The notes beneath the pieces are model-generated. The model saw nothing but the letters and a program-made list of their open reading frames with translations. It was not told where the DNA came from and did not search any database. Both the position numbers and the translations under genes were made by a program. A stretch of DNA of 64,000 bases from Toxorhynchites rutilus septentrionalis (Eukaryota; Arthropoda; Insecta; Diptera; Culicidae): positions 108,171,766-108,235,765 of the forward strand of contig NC_073744.1 in assembly GCF_029784135.1 (NCBI RefSeq), given 5' to 3'. Shown here piece by piece: positions 9,787-20,400 of the stretch. Within the stretch, counting starts at the first letter, position 1. Every line of letters starts with the position of its first letter.

Positions 9787-10243
9787 TGACGTAGGACTAC
9801 GTCTAACCGGAAGATATAGGGGGTGAAATGGAAATCTAGGCACTGAACAAGTAGGAAAAAATGCAAGATTTGGAACGCTTATAACTCGAGCATTTCTCAA
9901 TAGATCGCAAAGGTTTTTGCATCAATTGATAGGAAATATATCTACGCATCTATCATAACGAATAACATTTCATTTTTCTTGAGATAAATAATTGAATAAT
10001 TGTTAAATATCAAGTATTGTCAAAATGCACTATGTGCCCATTTTTGATTGGTCCATTTTGTGCTCCTCAAATCGAACCGACCAAAACGGTCAACCAGGGC
10101 AGCAGCGAAATAGAATGAAGGACGATTGGAAAGGAAAAAGAAAAAAAAATAACGAAACATTGGTCGCAGTCTCACACATGCGTAATTCTCAAGCCAGCCA
10201 GTCAGCTTAAAAATCCCTGCTCCGCTGCCGTAACGATCATTCT

Positions 10244-10442
10244 TTGTGTGGACACCGACTGGACAACATCGTTGCTGGACGGGCTGGACGGCGACGGATC
10301 GAGTGCCTTTCTCAAGGCAAGAGGGTGGAGGTGGTAGCGCTGGAGTAAAGTAGAGTAGAGTTTTCAAAGGGCCTTTCTCAAGGCTAGAGACGAATGAACT
10401 ACAAAAGTTTAAAGTCTCTATAATACAAGACCTTCCTTCCTT
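10244..10442 (+). mobile_element. 199-bp SINE-like insertion in B1
   Basis: It is flanked by the 16-bp direct repeat CCGTAACGATCATTCT (10228-10243 and 10443-10458), which is single in B2 (around 44372). It is therefore an insertion with target duplication, as made by retroposition. It ends in a CTTCC simple repeat. No clear pol III boxes were found. Its first 60 bp resemble part of the family A spacer on the minus strand. Confidence 0.8.
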
Positions 10443-10521
10443 CCGTAACGATCATTCTCATTCAAACCGTACACCACATCAGTTCGCATCACAACACATC
10501 AACAAACCAACCCAACCAGCC

Positions 10522-10910
10522 ATGTCTGGACATGGCAAAGGAGGAAAAGTGAACGGAAAGGCAAAATCCCGCTCGAACCGTGTTGGTTTGCCGTTCCCCG
10601 TAGGTGTATCCGCCAATTGCTCCGCAAGGGTAGCTAGGCCGAGCGCGTTAGTACCAGTGCACCAGTCCACCTAGCCGGCGTTATATAGTTTCGGCTGCCG
10701 AAGTGATCGAGTTAGCTGGCAAAGCTGCTTGTGACGATAAGAAAACCCGCATTCGGAACAGAACACATTCGGTTCGGTGGACATCAAGACAACAGGCAGT
10801 TGCAGCGAGTGGCGAGTGGCAAACGCAATCGCAAAACGGCAGCTGGTAGCAGAAGAAAAAAGTTTGTTCTTTTTACTTTTATTCCATAAAACACGGCGCT
10901 TATCAGGGCC
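10522..10910 (+). pseudogene. Captured histone H2A pseudogene (first copy in B1) with decayed 3' stem-loop
   Basis: The ATG at 10522 opens [20 protein letters not shown], the H2A N-terminus. The DNA then follows the H2A gene (FPVG..., RLLRKG, APVYLA, AAEVLELAG, DNKKTRI) with frame-breaking deletions and substitutions, including an in-frame TAG. Upstream is a histone-like 5' UTR. The window continues to GGCGCTTATCAGGGCC (10895-10910), two mismatches from the canonical histone mRNA stem-loop, followed by an A/G-rich tract (CAAAAAAGAG) like the histone downstream element. H2A packages DNA as a core nucleosome protein; this copy cannot encode one. It was captured with its regulatory ends, so from genomic DNA and not polyadenylated mRNA. 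Confidence 0.88.
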
Positions 10911-11714
10911 ATTAAACCTTTCAAAAAAGAGTTTACGAAATATAGTTCAATGCAATGCAAATTGATTTTTTCATAATTTGTTTGCCAGGATCTGATGAGT
11001 ATATGAATTTGGCAATTGTTCTGAGTTTATTGATAGTTGGGGACTTTCCTGATTATTCAATTTTCACCAATTCTTAAATTGTTTCCAGATTGAAAGTACA
11101 GTAATTTACTATTAGTTCGACATTTAGCTAATTGGACGGACCTGTAATGCGACATATTTAGTTGGACATTTTTGTAAACATAGAGATCCAAATTATGACC
11201 CCACATTGAAAGTCGACACTGTACCACTGTCATCGCAAATGTTCAATTACAGGTTAAAATCGCCTCCAATGCGACACTGAGTGGTGGTAATGCGACGTGC
11301 CATTGAATGTAATTTACTGTACAATATGTCACAAACTGGATGGGAAGAAATTTTCCAACTGTGAAAGCTGTGGCGAGTGGCAAACGCAATCGCTAAATAG
11401 AAAGGTTAAGCCGAACAAGATGGGGATATCGAGTAATAACAAAACAATAAACTCTTTAGATTGAAGATAATTTTGTGATCCAGAAAAGGACCCTTTTTAG
11501 CCTGCATGTGAATCCAACGAGCGAACAAATCGTAATGAATGTATTTCGTCTCGTTGGACTCGCCCCTTTGGCTGAGTCTGCCAATTTGTCTCTATCCTGT
11601 GAGCGTGTACCGCTAAAGTACAAAATGCGCGGATCCGCTGAAAAATATATCATTCTCTTTCAAACCGTAAATCAGTGTGGTTGTATGGCATCGATTCAAA
11701 TCACATCGCATCAA

Positions 11715-11982
11715 CGGATTGGTGCCGGAGCACCAGTATACCTAATAGCGGTTATAGAATTTCGGCCGCCGGAGTGCTCGAGTTGGCTTGCAAAGCTGCT
11801 CACGACAATAAGAAAACCCGCCTACAGAACAATGCACATTCGGTTCGGAGGCAACAACCAGTTTCAGCGAGTGGCAAACGCATTCGCAAAACGGCAGCAG
11901 GTAGAAGATGGGAAAAGTTTGTTTATACAGACTGCTTTGGTGGAAAAATCAGCCATCGTAAAACACGATGCTTTTCAGGGCC
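11715..11982 (+). pseudogene. Captured histone H2A pseudogene (second copy in B1)
   Basis: From 11715 the DNA follows H2A from the GAGAPVYL region onward, giving RIGAGAPVYLIAVIEFRP before it leaves the H2A frame; the N-terminal half is deleted. It ends in GATGCTTTTCAGGGCC (11967-11982), a decayed histone stem-loop, then CAAAGAAGAG, close to a histone downstream element. Its deletions differ from the first copy, so B carries two independent H2A genes, as expected from a tandem histone cluster. Confidence 0.85.
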
Positions 11983-12947
11983 ATTAAACCTTTCAAAGAA
12001 GAGTTATTAAAAGTTTTTCACAATACCAATGCATTCTAAAGTGACATAATATGACATATAATATAAACTGATTTATTTTGTTTATGCTTGTTCTTGAACT
12101 TATTGGTGGTTGGGGTCTTTTAAATTGATCATTCAGTTTTCACAAACCCATGCTTGGTTTCCGAATTAAAAGTGGCTTCAAATTACAACACATTGTATGC
12201 AGGATGGCATTAACGAAATTTCTCAGTAGCAAAAACTGCTTTCTTTGGTTGATAACTGATGTTGAAAATTGACTGACGTTACATCTGCATTGTATAGAAA
12301 ATTAACAATGGAGCAACATGATGAGCTATGTATTTCCTGCTGCTCTGTTCTTATTTTAAAGGACTTTTAATCCGAAGATCATCCGTCCCTGTATTTACTG
12401 TTGGTTTTTCAGAACGCTTATAGCTCGTTTATTTCTCGACAGATCGTAGAGTTCGTCTCCAAAAACTCAGTTCTATTTCATTTTTATTTACTTTGTTTGC
12501 GGAGACTACAAATCTTACAATTCATTCGTCTCCGAAACCACAGTTTAAGGTACGGTAATATGCTCAATAGTGAAATATATGACAGTGAATGAGCTGATAA
12601 CCACCTATGCATTCCCTATCACAGCCATCATTTTGATTGTACGATATGTGCATATGCCGAAAGATGCCCGGCGTTGAACATTTAATAAGTACAAAGCCTT
12701 CAGAAAAAAAAACAAGAATCAAGTTTGTAAAAAGAACGCAAAAACACAACACCAAAGGTTCTTTTCAGAACCCCAACATGTTCATAAAGAGTAAACAGTA
12801 AACTTATCCATTTTGAGGTAGATAGGTAGGTATTCACGTAGGAGAAGAAAATAAAAAAATATATTCGAAATATATATTTAGCAAAAGCTGTCCCCTTTGT
12901 ATAGTCCTACGTCACTCCGGTTATGTCCCCGACATTACCCACCCGTC

Positions 12948-13693
12948 TTTTTTTCTGAAAGGCTAGTTTAAAAGTTGTTTCCTCGGAAGAAGAAATTTGT
13001 TTAAGAATATGTTAGTGCACTCGCGCTTGTTTCGGCGTTCTCGGTTTTCCGCGATTTTATTTTCTTTGCGTGTTTATTGTGTGTATATGTGAAATCAATA
13101 TAGTTGGAACATTAAATTTCCACGAAAATGTTGAGATAGTGGCTATTAGTTTTGAAGGAAGCTGTGTGTAGAGTGATCCAACATTTTCCTATGCTTACAA
13201 ATAAATAACCAGTTGTTTTGTTTGTGTTGTGAATCGTTTTCCGTTCAAGCGTAGCTACACAATGTTATTGTAACTGAAATGTATTAGTGTCAGTGTCGAC
13301 AGCAAAAAACAAATCGGAAAGAAAACCCGCTCTAAATTATTTTCGAGTGGTTATCGGTCCGATGTCGACCGAGCGCCATAAAGTGCTACAAAAGTGCCGG
13401 AATCTAACCTCACTTTACCCCCGGAAGCAGCACTGCCTACAACTTCAGCTATAAATGTACGGGATAACATGTACTGAGCGAAACGGCATCACTGCAGCTT
13501 TTGGTTTTTCTCTTTCTCGCTCAACTGTCATTAAAAACACGAAATCACATCACATAATAACACATGCAAGAGACAGTATTATTTGATTACTTACTATTAC
13601 AATAAGAATATTTGTTTCCATTTGGTAAGTGCTGTTGAGATGTACAAAAAACACAATGCAATACTTAAAAAAATATATTTTCACCTGATTTCA
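12948..13693 (+). other. Host-like sequence, no gene recognised
   Basis: AT-rich sequence between B1 and a possible exon, with no long open frame. It has some 5'-UTR-like character, which is weak evidence. Confidence 0.35.
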
Positions 13694-13801
13694 GCTGTTG
13701 CTGCTGCTGAGCCCAAAATGCTACGAACGGTGAACGAAATACTGGAGGTCATACAGTCGGAAGCAATTGAAAAAAAAATAGCGGTGGCTCGAAAGGAGTA
13801 A
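13694..13801 (+). other. Exon-like segment with acceptor, small open frame
   Basis: A TTTCAG acceptor-like site precedes CTGTTGCTGCTGCT, and a frame encodes MLRTVNEILEVIQSEA..., ending TAA at about 13801. The next 100 bp in another frame (VYNVQWFYSVDDNSVKDVKD) also look protein-like. So does 13971-14090, after another TTTCAG (CPVMFTKKITHVDDEAF). They could be pieces of a decayed gene. I do not recognise the product. Confidence 0.25.
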
Positions 13802-14498
13802 AACCAAAGTGTACAATGTACAATGGTTCTACTCGGTCGATGATAATTCCGTAAAAGACGTGAAGGATGAATCGACTAGTAATGGCGAAGGCAGTAGAAA
13901 ATCAGGCATTGAAATTTATTCAATTTCAGCTGTTGTTCTTCCTTTCTCAAAATAATAATCCACTTTCAGGCTTGTCCGGTGATGTTTACAAAAAAGATTA
14001 CCCATGTTGATGATGAGGCGTTTACAAATAAAATTGTTAGCAGAGACGATGGAAAAAGCTACTGCAAAAGCTGCTGTCACCACAGATATAATTGATAATC
14101 CATCATGTTAATCCTCGATGGCTTCATCCTCATCCACTTCGATCTTAATCAGTTGTAAGACACTTCATCGAGAACAGTATAACTGTAACAGCAATTCCAA
14201 CGATGGATCATCGTCCGATTGTTCGCTTTTTTTCCAAACCTACAAGCTCTGAAATATTCTCCGAAAGAGTGTATAGTCCTGAACAAAAGCACCATTGATG
14301 TACCCTGCATGCATTGATTCAATCCTCAACATCCCTGTAGGAAAGTGATGTGGTACAAATAAAAATAAATAAACATTCACCGGATTGTGTACTTAATTCA
14401 TAAGCATAAAGAAAAAGAAGAAAAATATACCCCTTGTATTTCGATGGGCGGGTGAAACGAAAGAGTATCGTCGGGAGGGAAACATAATGAACGCCGCT

Positions 14499-14507
14499 AT
14501 ATAAACG
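14499..14507 (+). promoter_or_regulatory. TATA box upstream of candidate first exon
   Basis: CTATATAAA lies about 320 bp upstream of the ATG at 14821, in a locally GC-richer context (ACGGCCGCGC follows). The intervening leader is rich in CAG repeats and GCGGAGCACACATCG-like repeats, as seen in insect 5' UTRs. Confidence 0.45.
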
Positions 14508-14820
14508 GCCGCGCAATTTCGAGCGAGCTGATTCTTAACTTGGATGCAGAAGAGCACACAGTGGAAAGCAGCTAAACCAACTTTTCGGACATTAGTGGAT
14601 CGGGCACAGCAGCAGCAACAGAGGAACCGACCATTTGGACAGTAGCGGAGCACACATCGGACAACAGCAGCGGAGTGCGCATCGGGCAGCAGCAGCAGAG
14701 TTTAATCGTATAGTAGCGGAGCGTACTTTTGGGACAGCATCAGCGGAGCACACATCGAGCAGCAGCAGCAGCGGGGTACTTTTCAATCGGCGGAAGGAAA
14801 ATCGTAACCAGACAGCAAAA

Positions 14821-14910
14821 ATGATGTCCGGATACGACAATCCCCTTCTTCTGTTACCACAAGATGATCACTCACCTTCGGAACAACAGAACATCTATCC
14901 GACCGTATGT
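14821..14910 (+). CDS. Candidate first coding exon of a host gene
   Basis: The ATG at 14821 starts MMSGYDNPLLLLPQDD, and the frame runs to ACC|GTATGT, a good splice donor at about 14911. The frame is open further upstream too, through CAG-rich sequence with low complexity. Beyond the donor the frame becomes AT-rich and ends. A TATA box lies upstream. No domain is recognised. Downstream sequence is occupied by transposons, so the next exon could be far away; 24437-24660 has terminal-exon features but is not in a directly compatible phase. Confidence 0.35.
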
Positions 14911-15179
14911 ATCAGTCATCAAACAAACTGGAAAAATAATAATTTTTTCATAGTAATAATTTATTGCCACTAGCAGCACAAGATACGAAAATCGACCTTG
15001 TACTCGTTTAACTATTCTTCCGGCAATGCTCACCGTCAGAATGGAGTAGGTGAATGTTATGCGGATGAAATCACACCAACGAGCTTATCGAGCTTATTTC
15101 ACTCTAAGCATAGACCATCGCAAATGTAACCAAATTGAATATCCGTAAGTATAAATAGATTCAGTTCATATTATTACAG

Positions 15180-16532
15180 TTGTACAAAACAACGATATTG
15201 TCAGTGTTAGAATATGGCAGTTTTTGCTTCCGATCAGCTGCCAGGATTCATATTCTCAAGCTGGAGAGGATACAATATCGTTGCTTGCGTATAGCCATGG
15301 GGTGTTTGCATTCGACTCATACGATGAGTCTCGAAGTTTTGGCAGGAGTACCCCCGCTTACTCTTCGGTTCACAGAATTATCCTACAGATTTCTCATCCG
15401 TTGCAAGATCATGAATCCATTGGTGATTGATAACTTCGAAAATCTACTACAACTGACTCCTCAGTCAAGTTTTATGTCTTTATACCATGAGTACCTTACC
15501 CACGACGTGCACCCTTCACCAGGCATCTCCAACCAAGTTTGCTTCCCATACTTTTGCAATTCCTCTGTCATTTTTGATCTGTCCATGCGACAAAAAATCC
15601 ATGGAATACCAGATCACCTACGCTCCAATGTTATTCCGTCGATATTTTCGGAAAAATATGGGAAAGTTGGATCTGATAAAATGTTCTTTACTGACGGTTC
15701 ATACATAAACGGGTCCACTGGCTTCGGCATCTTCAATGAAAATTCCAGTGCCTCTTTCAAACTCAAAGATCCTTGTTCCGTGTATGTCGCAGAAATGGGT
15801 GCGATATACTACGCTCTAGGGATCATTGAAACACTGCCCATCGACCATTATTTTATTTTTTCAGACAGTCTCAGCTCAATAGAGGCAATCCGCTCAATGA
15901 GAGTTGATAAACGCTCATCTTATTTCCTAACAAGAATAAGACATCTATTGAGTGTTTTGGTCGAAAAATTATTCAAGATTACCTTAGCATGGGTTCCCTC
16001 TCATTGCTCGATTCCGGGGAATGAGAAAGCGGACTCGCTAGCTAAGGTGGGCGCTTCAGAAGGCACACTTTTAGAAAGGCAAATTGCCTATAATGAATTT
16101 TTTCACATTCCTCGTCAGGACACACTCGTCAGTTGGCAGCGCATGTGGAGTGAAGATGAGTTCGGTCGTTGGTTACACACGATTATCCCTAAGGTCTCGA
16201 CGAGTGCATGGTTTAAGGGATTGAATGTAGGTCGTGATTTCATTCGCGTGATATCTCGGCTTATGTCCAATCACTACAACCTAAACGCGCATCTCTATCG
16301 CATTGGGCTCGCAGCAAACAATCTTTGTGATTGTGGCGATGGCTACCACGACATCGAGCATGTTGTCTGGTCGTGTATCCGGTTCCATGCTGTTCGCTCT
16401 CAGCTCTCTAGAGCACTGAGAGCAAAAGGCAGACAATCGGATATCCTCGTCCGGGATATCTTAGGTAGCCGGGATCCTGATCTTCTGCTTCATCTATACC
16501 TGTTCCTCAGAAACGCCGATGTCAACGTTTAA
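15180..16532 (+). CDS. ORF2 fragment: RT C-terminus, RNase H, zinc region (non-LTR copy 1)
   Basis: This is an open frame of about 450 codons, 5'-truncated, so its first codon (TTG) is not a start. It begins in the RT thumb region (YKTTILSVLEYGSFCFRSA). RNase H follows (MFFTDGSYINGSTGFGIF, AEMGAIYYALGI, FSDSLSSIEAI, WVPSHCSIPGNEKADSLAK), then a Cys/His region (CDCGDGYHDIEHVVWSC) common at the end of LINE ORF2. There is no internal stop here, whereas the opposite-strand copy has a 4-bp deletion in the same part. Confidence 0.9.
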   Translation: MYKTTILSVLEYGSFCFRSAARIHILKLERIQYRCLRIAMGCLHSTHTMSLEVLAGVPPLTLRFTELSYRFLIRCKIMNPLVIDNFENLLQLTPQSSFMSLYHEYLTHDVHPSPGISNQVCFPYFCNSSVIFDLSMRQKIHGIPDHLRSNVIPSIFSEKYGKVGSDKMFFTDGSYINGSTGFGIFNENSSASFKLKDPCSVYVAEMGAIYYALGIIETLPIDHYFIFSDSLSSIEAIRSMRVDKRSSYFLTRIRHLLSVLVEKLFKITLAWVPSHCSIPGNEKADSLAKVGASEGTLLERQIAYNEFFHIPRQDTLVSWQRMWSEDEFGRWLHTIIPKVSTSAWFKGLNVGRDFIRVISRLMSNHYNLNAHLYRIGLAANNLCDCGDGYHDIEHVVWSCIRFHAVRSQLSRALRAKGRQSDILVRDILGSRDPDLLLHLYLFLRNADVNV

Positions 16533-16889
16533 TGATGTTTCCTTCGTTGTGTCCCCGTTTCATATCCCTCCTATCCGATCGATAAACTATTACTTAGTCG
16601 CGGCAATACATACACACACTCTTTACAGATGCACGGGCCGAAGGTTGTGCAGTCCACTGATCATTCAACAAGAGCCAAAGGTTTTACCGCTCATGACAAC
16701 TCTACACGAGCTGATGATTGCGCCGGCTAGTGACCATTCTATCCTGGATTTCTCGAGTCGAGAAAGACGCACCACGCTAGATATGGGGTACAGACTAGGG
16801 GGGCGTTGCTGATTAATGGTCAGCTGCATCCCAATAGGAAGTATCCCGTGTCTGGCACACGTACAGAGCATCGAAGACTGCAACATACC
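16533..16889 (+). other. 3' UTR of non-LTR copy 1 (first part)
   Basis: Non-coding, matching 46680-46990 (reverse) of copy 2. The last five bases (ATACC, 16885-16889) are the target site duplicated by the BEL/Pao element. Confidence 0.8.
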
Positions 16890-17375
16890 TGTTCAATTCC
16901 ACCCAGAATCCTTCCAATTAAGCCGTATTCCAACGGGCGGTGGGTGGACGAACACTCGTATTGGGTGTGCGATAAATCACACAATTCAATTAATTAAATT
17001 TCACGCACTCGACATTCAGCACGAAACAACATATATTTTCTTTTACAGGACTATTTACATTTATTTTTACAGCATATACAAATTTGAATTTTAGACGAAC
17101 TACACTCAACGACTATTCTACGGTACTATACATCTATTCTTCTACTCTACAATCTATCTCTCCTTTCTTCCTATTTTATCCACTTGACGAAAACCAAAAC
17201 AAAACACCACACACATTTACGGCACTCACTGCCGTTCTCGATCGAGCGCACTCTCGTTGTTGTATTGCTGTTGTTTCCATATCGTTGTAGCTCTTATGTT
17301 TTCTGTTGTTCTCTGAGCGGTTATGGTTTCATCAATCCAGGGATGTAGTGTTGGGTGGATGATAACTCTCCAACA
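16890..17375 (-). repeat. 3' LTR of BEL/Pao element
   Basis: 486 bp, TGTTCAATTCC...CTCCAACA in plus orientation. It is 6 bp longer than its partner because of an indel near 16945. The adjoining internal sequence on the minus strand is purine-rich (GGGTGGGTGAGAA), a fitting polypurine tract. Confidence 0.93.
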
Positions 17376-17469
17376 TTCTCACCCACCCTGAAATTTCCGA
17401 AATTTCTGAAATAAAAAACCTCTTCGACAGGAAAGGGAGTGGGGTGCAATGGGATTCGAAGCTATGGGT

Positions 17470-20400
17470 TTAATTATCACGATCCTCAATTGGTAACATA
17501 CACAGTTTTTCCACCGGACGCTTCATTATACCTGAAGAAGTTTTGAGCGTCACAACTCGCACAACTCCATCGTCCCCCGGGTGAACCTCAACAATCCTCC
17601 CCATTTTCCAACGCATAGGGGGCTGGTTGTCATCCTGAATGATCACCAGCTTGCCAACTGCGATATACACAGGTGGTTTCCATCGCTTCATTCTCCCTTG
17701 CAGCTGTGCCAAATAGTCTCTGCGCCATCTCTTCCAGAAATCCTGTAGACGTTTTTGAATCAACTGCCATTTGTTCAAACGATTACTGGGAACTGCTTCT
17801 ATATTTTCTTCCGGGATCGCCTGCAGAGAAGTTCCGATCAAGAAGTGGGCAGGCGTCAATGGCTCTAAGTCGTTTGGATCCTCAGACATCTGTGTCAATG
17901 GCCTTGAATTGAGACACCCCTCTATTTGGACGAGTAGAGTGCTCATATCCTCGGGAGTCGCAACACTTTCGCCTAGAACCTTAAGCAGGTGGATTTTAGC
18001 AGATCGTACGGCGGCTTCCCACAAACCTCCGAAGTGGGGCGCACTGGGGGGATTAAAATGCCATCGAATCCCTTGATTGGCACATTCCTTCGAAACTCGA
18101 CTATGGTGACTACTATTTTTCAATAAAATCAGGAATTCTCGTAGTTTATTTCGAGCTCCGACGAAATTAGTGCCATTGTCGGAGTAAAGATCCGTGCACA
18201 TTCCTCTTCTTGAGATGAATCTCCACAATGCTTGCAGAAATCGGTCGGTAGATAGGTCATTTACAAGCTCTAAGTGTACCGCCTTCGTACACATGCAAAC
18301 GAAGATTGCACCATAGGCCTTCACTGCTGGTCGTCGTGGGGCTACCCTTAGGTAAAGTGGTCCAAAGTAGTCAACGCCCGTTCGTGAGAACGGACGAGAT
18401 ACGGTGACCCGTGCTGATGGCAGCTCTCCCATAAATTGTTGTATTGCAGACGGCTTTGCTCGGAAACACCTCTGGCAGTGATGCACAATGTAGCGAGCGA
18501 GATTCCTTCCGCCCAATGGCCAATAGCGGAGTCTTACAGCTCCTAATAGTAGTTGCGGTCCTGCATGAAGCAGCTTCTCGTGGTAGTACCTTATAATGAT
18601 TCGCGTAAAATGATGCCTAGCTGGCAAAACAACTGGGTGCTTCGTTTCTTCGGATTCCGCTGAATGCTTCAGTCGTCCTCCAACTCTTATCAACCCGTCC
18701 TCGGATATATATAGGTTGTACCATCGAAGCGGAGATTTTCGGGGAACCATTTCCCCTTTAGACAATGAAATCCATTCTAGATGAAAACATTCCTGTTGCA
18801 CCCTTGAAATTAGCAGCCTTTCTGCTTCTTTCAACTCGATTGCGGAAAGAAATCTCGTGTCCTTACGAGTATTTATTGGTTCACGAAGCAGTTTCATCAA
18901 CCTCAGCCAATAAGCTGTACACCGGATTAATGCAATGAACGATCCAAACTTCCCAAAATACCAATCGTTGAATTCCACCATTCCAGAAGCAATGTTGGTT
19001 ACTACTGTACGACGCTTCTCTTCCTCACCTTCTTCAACCGTAGAATTCTCTGGAAATGTTGGCCAATAATCGGGACCCTTCTCCAACCAAGCTGGTCCAT
19101 GCCACCAAACCTTGTTCTCAACGATGTCCTCAGGAGATATACCTCTGGAAATGAGGTCCGCAGGATTCTCAGCTCCTGACACGTGTCTCCACTGACAGCA
19201 AACGGATATCGTTTGGATTTTCGAAACCCTGTTAGCGACAAAAACATTCCAAGTGGATGGGGAAGCTGCTATCCAATGAAGGACACACGTTGAATCCGTC
19301 CAGAAAAACGTTTGCGCTGCTATTCTAGTCGAATCACGAATCTTCTCGTACAGTAAAACCGCAAGAAGTGCCCCACAAAGCTCTAATCTCGGGATGGATT
19401 GGGTTTTCATCGGAGCTATCCTTGATTTGAACGACAGTAATCTGACCCTAATAGTTCCACTCGAATCCATGCTCTTTATGTAGACACATGCTCCATATGC
19501 CTTCTCGGACGCATCTGAGAAACAATGTATCTCGACGAGGATCGCATCGGGTATGATCACGCAGCGTTCAATGCGTATTTCGTTCAATAGCGGTAGTTGT
19601 CGGTGATAACATCGCCAGGTCTCACCCACCGTCGAAGGGACTGGGTGATCCCAGTTCAAATTTTCGTCGTTCTCATCCTTTAACATCCACAATAATTGCA
19701 TTATAATCTTGGCTCTGGTTATGACAGCACCCAAGAGACCAAGAGGATCGAAAAGCGTGGCAATGACTGATAGAATTTTTCGCTTGGAAAGTCCTGTGCT
19801 CGTGTCCAGTATCGGAATGTTGAACTGGAACCTGAAAGTGTCGGTGTTCGTCATCCATGTTAGGCCAAGTGTCTTCACTGACGGATCTGGGTCCAAGTTG
19901 ATACCCTCCACGTCTCGAATCGCTAAGGCATCTTCTGCGATTCCCTCCAAAACCATCGGATGATTTGACGCCCACTTCCGGAGGTGAAAGCCACCGGAAT
20001 TCATCATATTGTCGAGTTGAATCCTCAGCTCGATTGCTGACATTACTTCATCTGTACCGGTGATGATGTCGTCCATGTATACATCCTCGCACACCGCCCT
20101 TGCTGCTAATGGAAAACGACTGCCTTCATCCATGGCTAACTGCTTGAGAGTACGAGTAGCGAGAAATGGTGCTGGCTTAGTACCGTACGTTACTGTGCCC
20201 AACTCGTAGGTTTCCGGCTCATCGTCGGGAGAAAAACGCCACAAAATAGATTGCAGGGATTTATCCTTTGGACAGACGTTGATTTGCCGGAACATCTTTT
20301 CCACATCGGCAACGAGCATGATCTGTTTCGTGCGGCACCGAATGATGATCGATCGTAGGTCTTCTTGGATCACTGGCCCCACCAGCAATCCATCATTCAA

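Larger units (their letters stand above)
9787..12947 (+). mobile_element. Family B element, copy B1, carrying two histone H2A pseudogenes
   Basis: It starts TGACGTAGGACTACGTCT and ends GACATTACCCACCCGTC, the same pair of ends as B2 and (inverted) B4, whose borders are fixed by the genes they interrupt. It lies between T runs. The ends are homologous to those of family A, but the interior is different: two decayed H2A genes with promoter and 3' processing signals, then an AT-rich region with short repeats (GAACGCTTATA near both ends). No transposase is seen. B1 has a 199-bp insertion that B2 lacks. Confidence 0.75.

Noticed and set aside
10522..10672. Functional histone H2A gene
   Set aside because: The frame is broken after about 20 residues and lacks most of the histone fold.
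14592..14840. Minus-strand frame rich in Leu
   Set aside because: Antisense of CAG repeats in a probable 5' leader.
16533..16812. Coding frame after ORF2 of the LINE
   Set aside because: It lies in the 3' UTR, and composition and comparison with the opposite-strand copy do not support coding.
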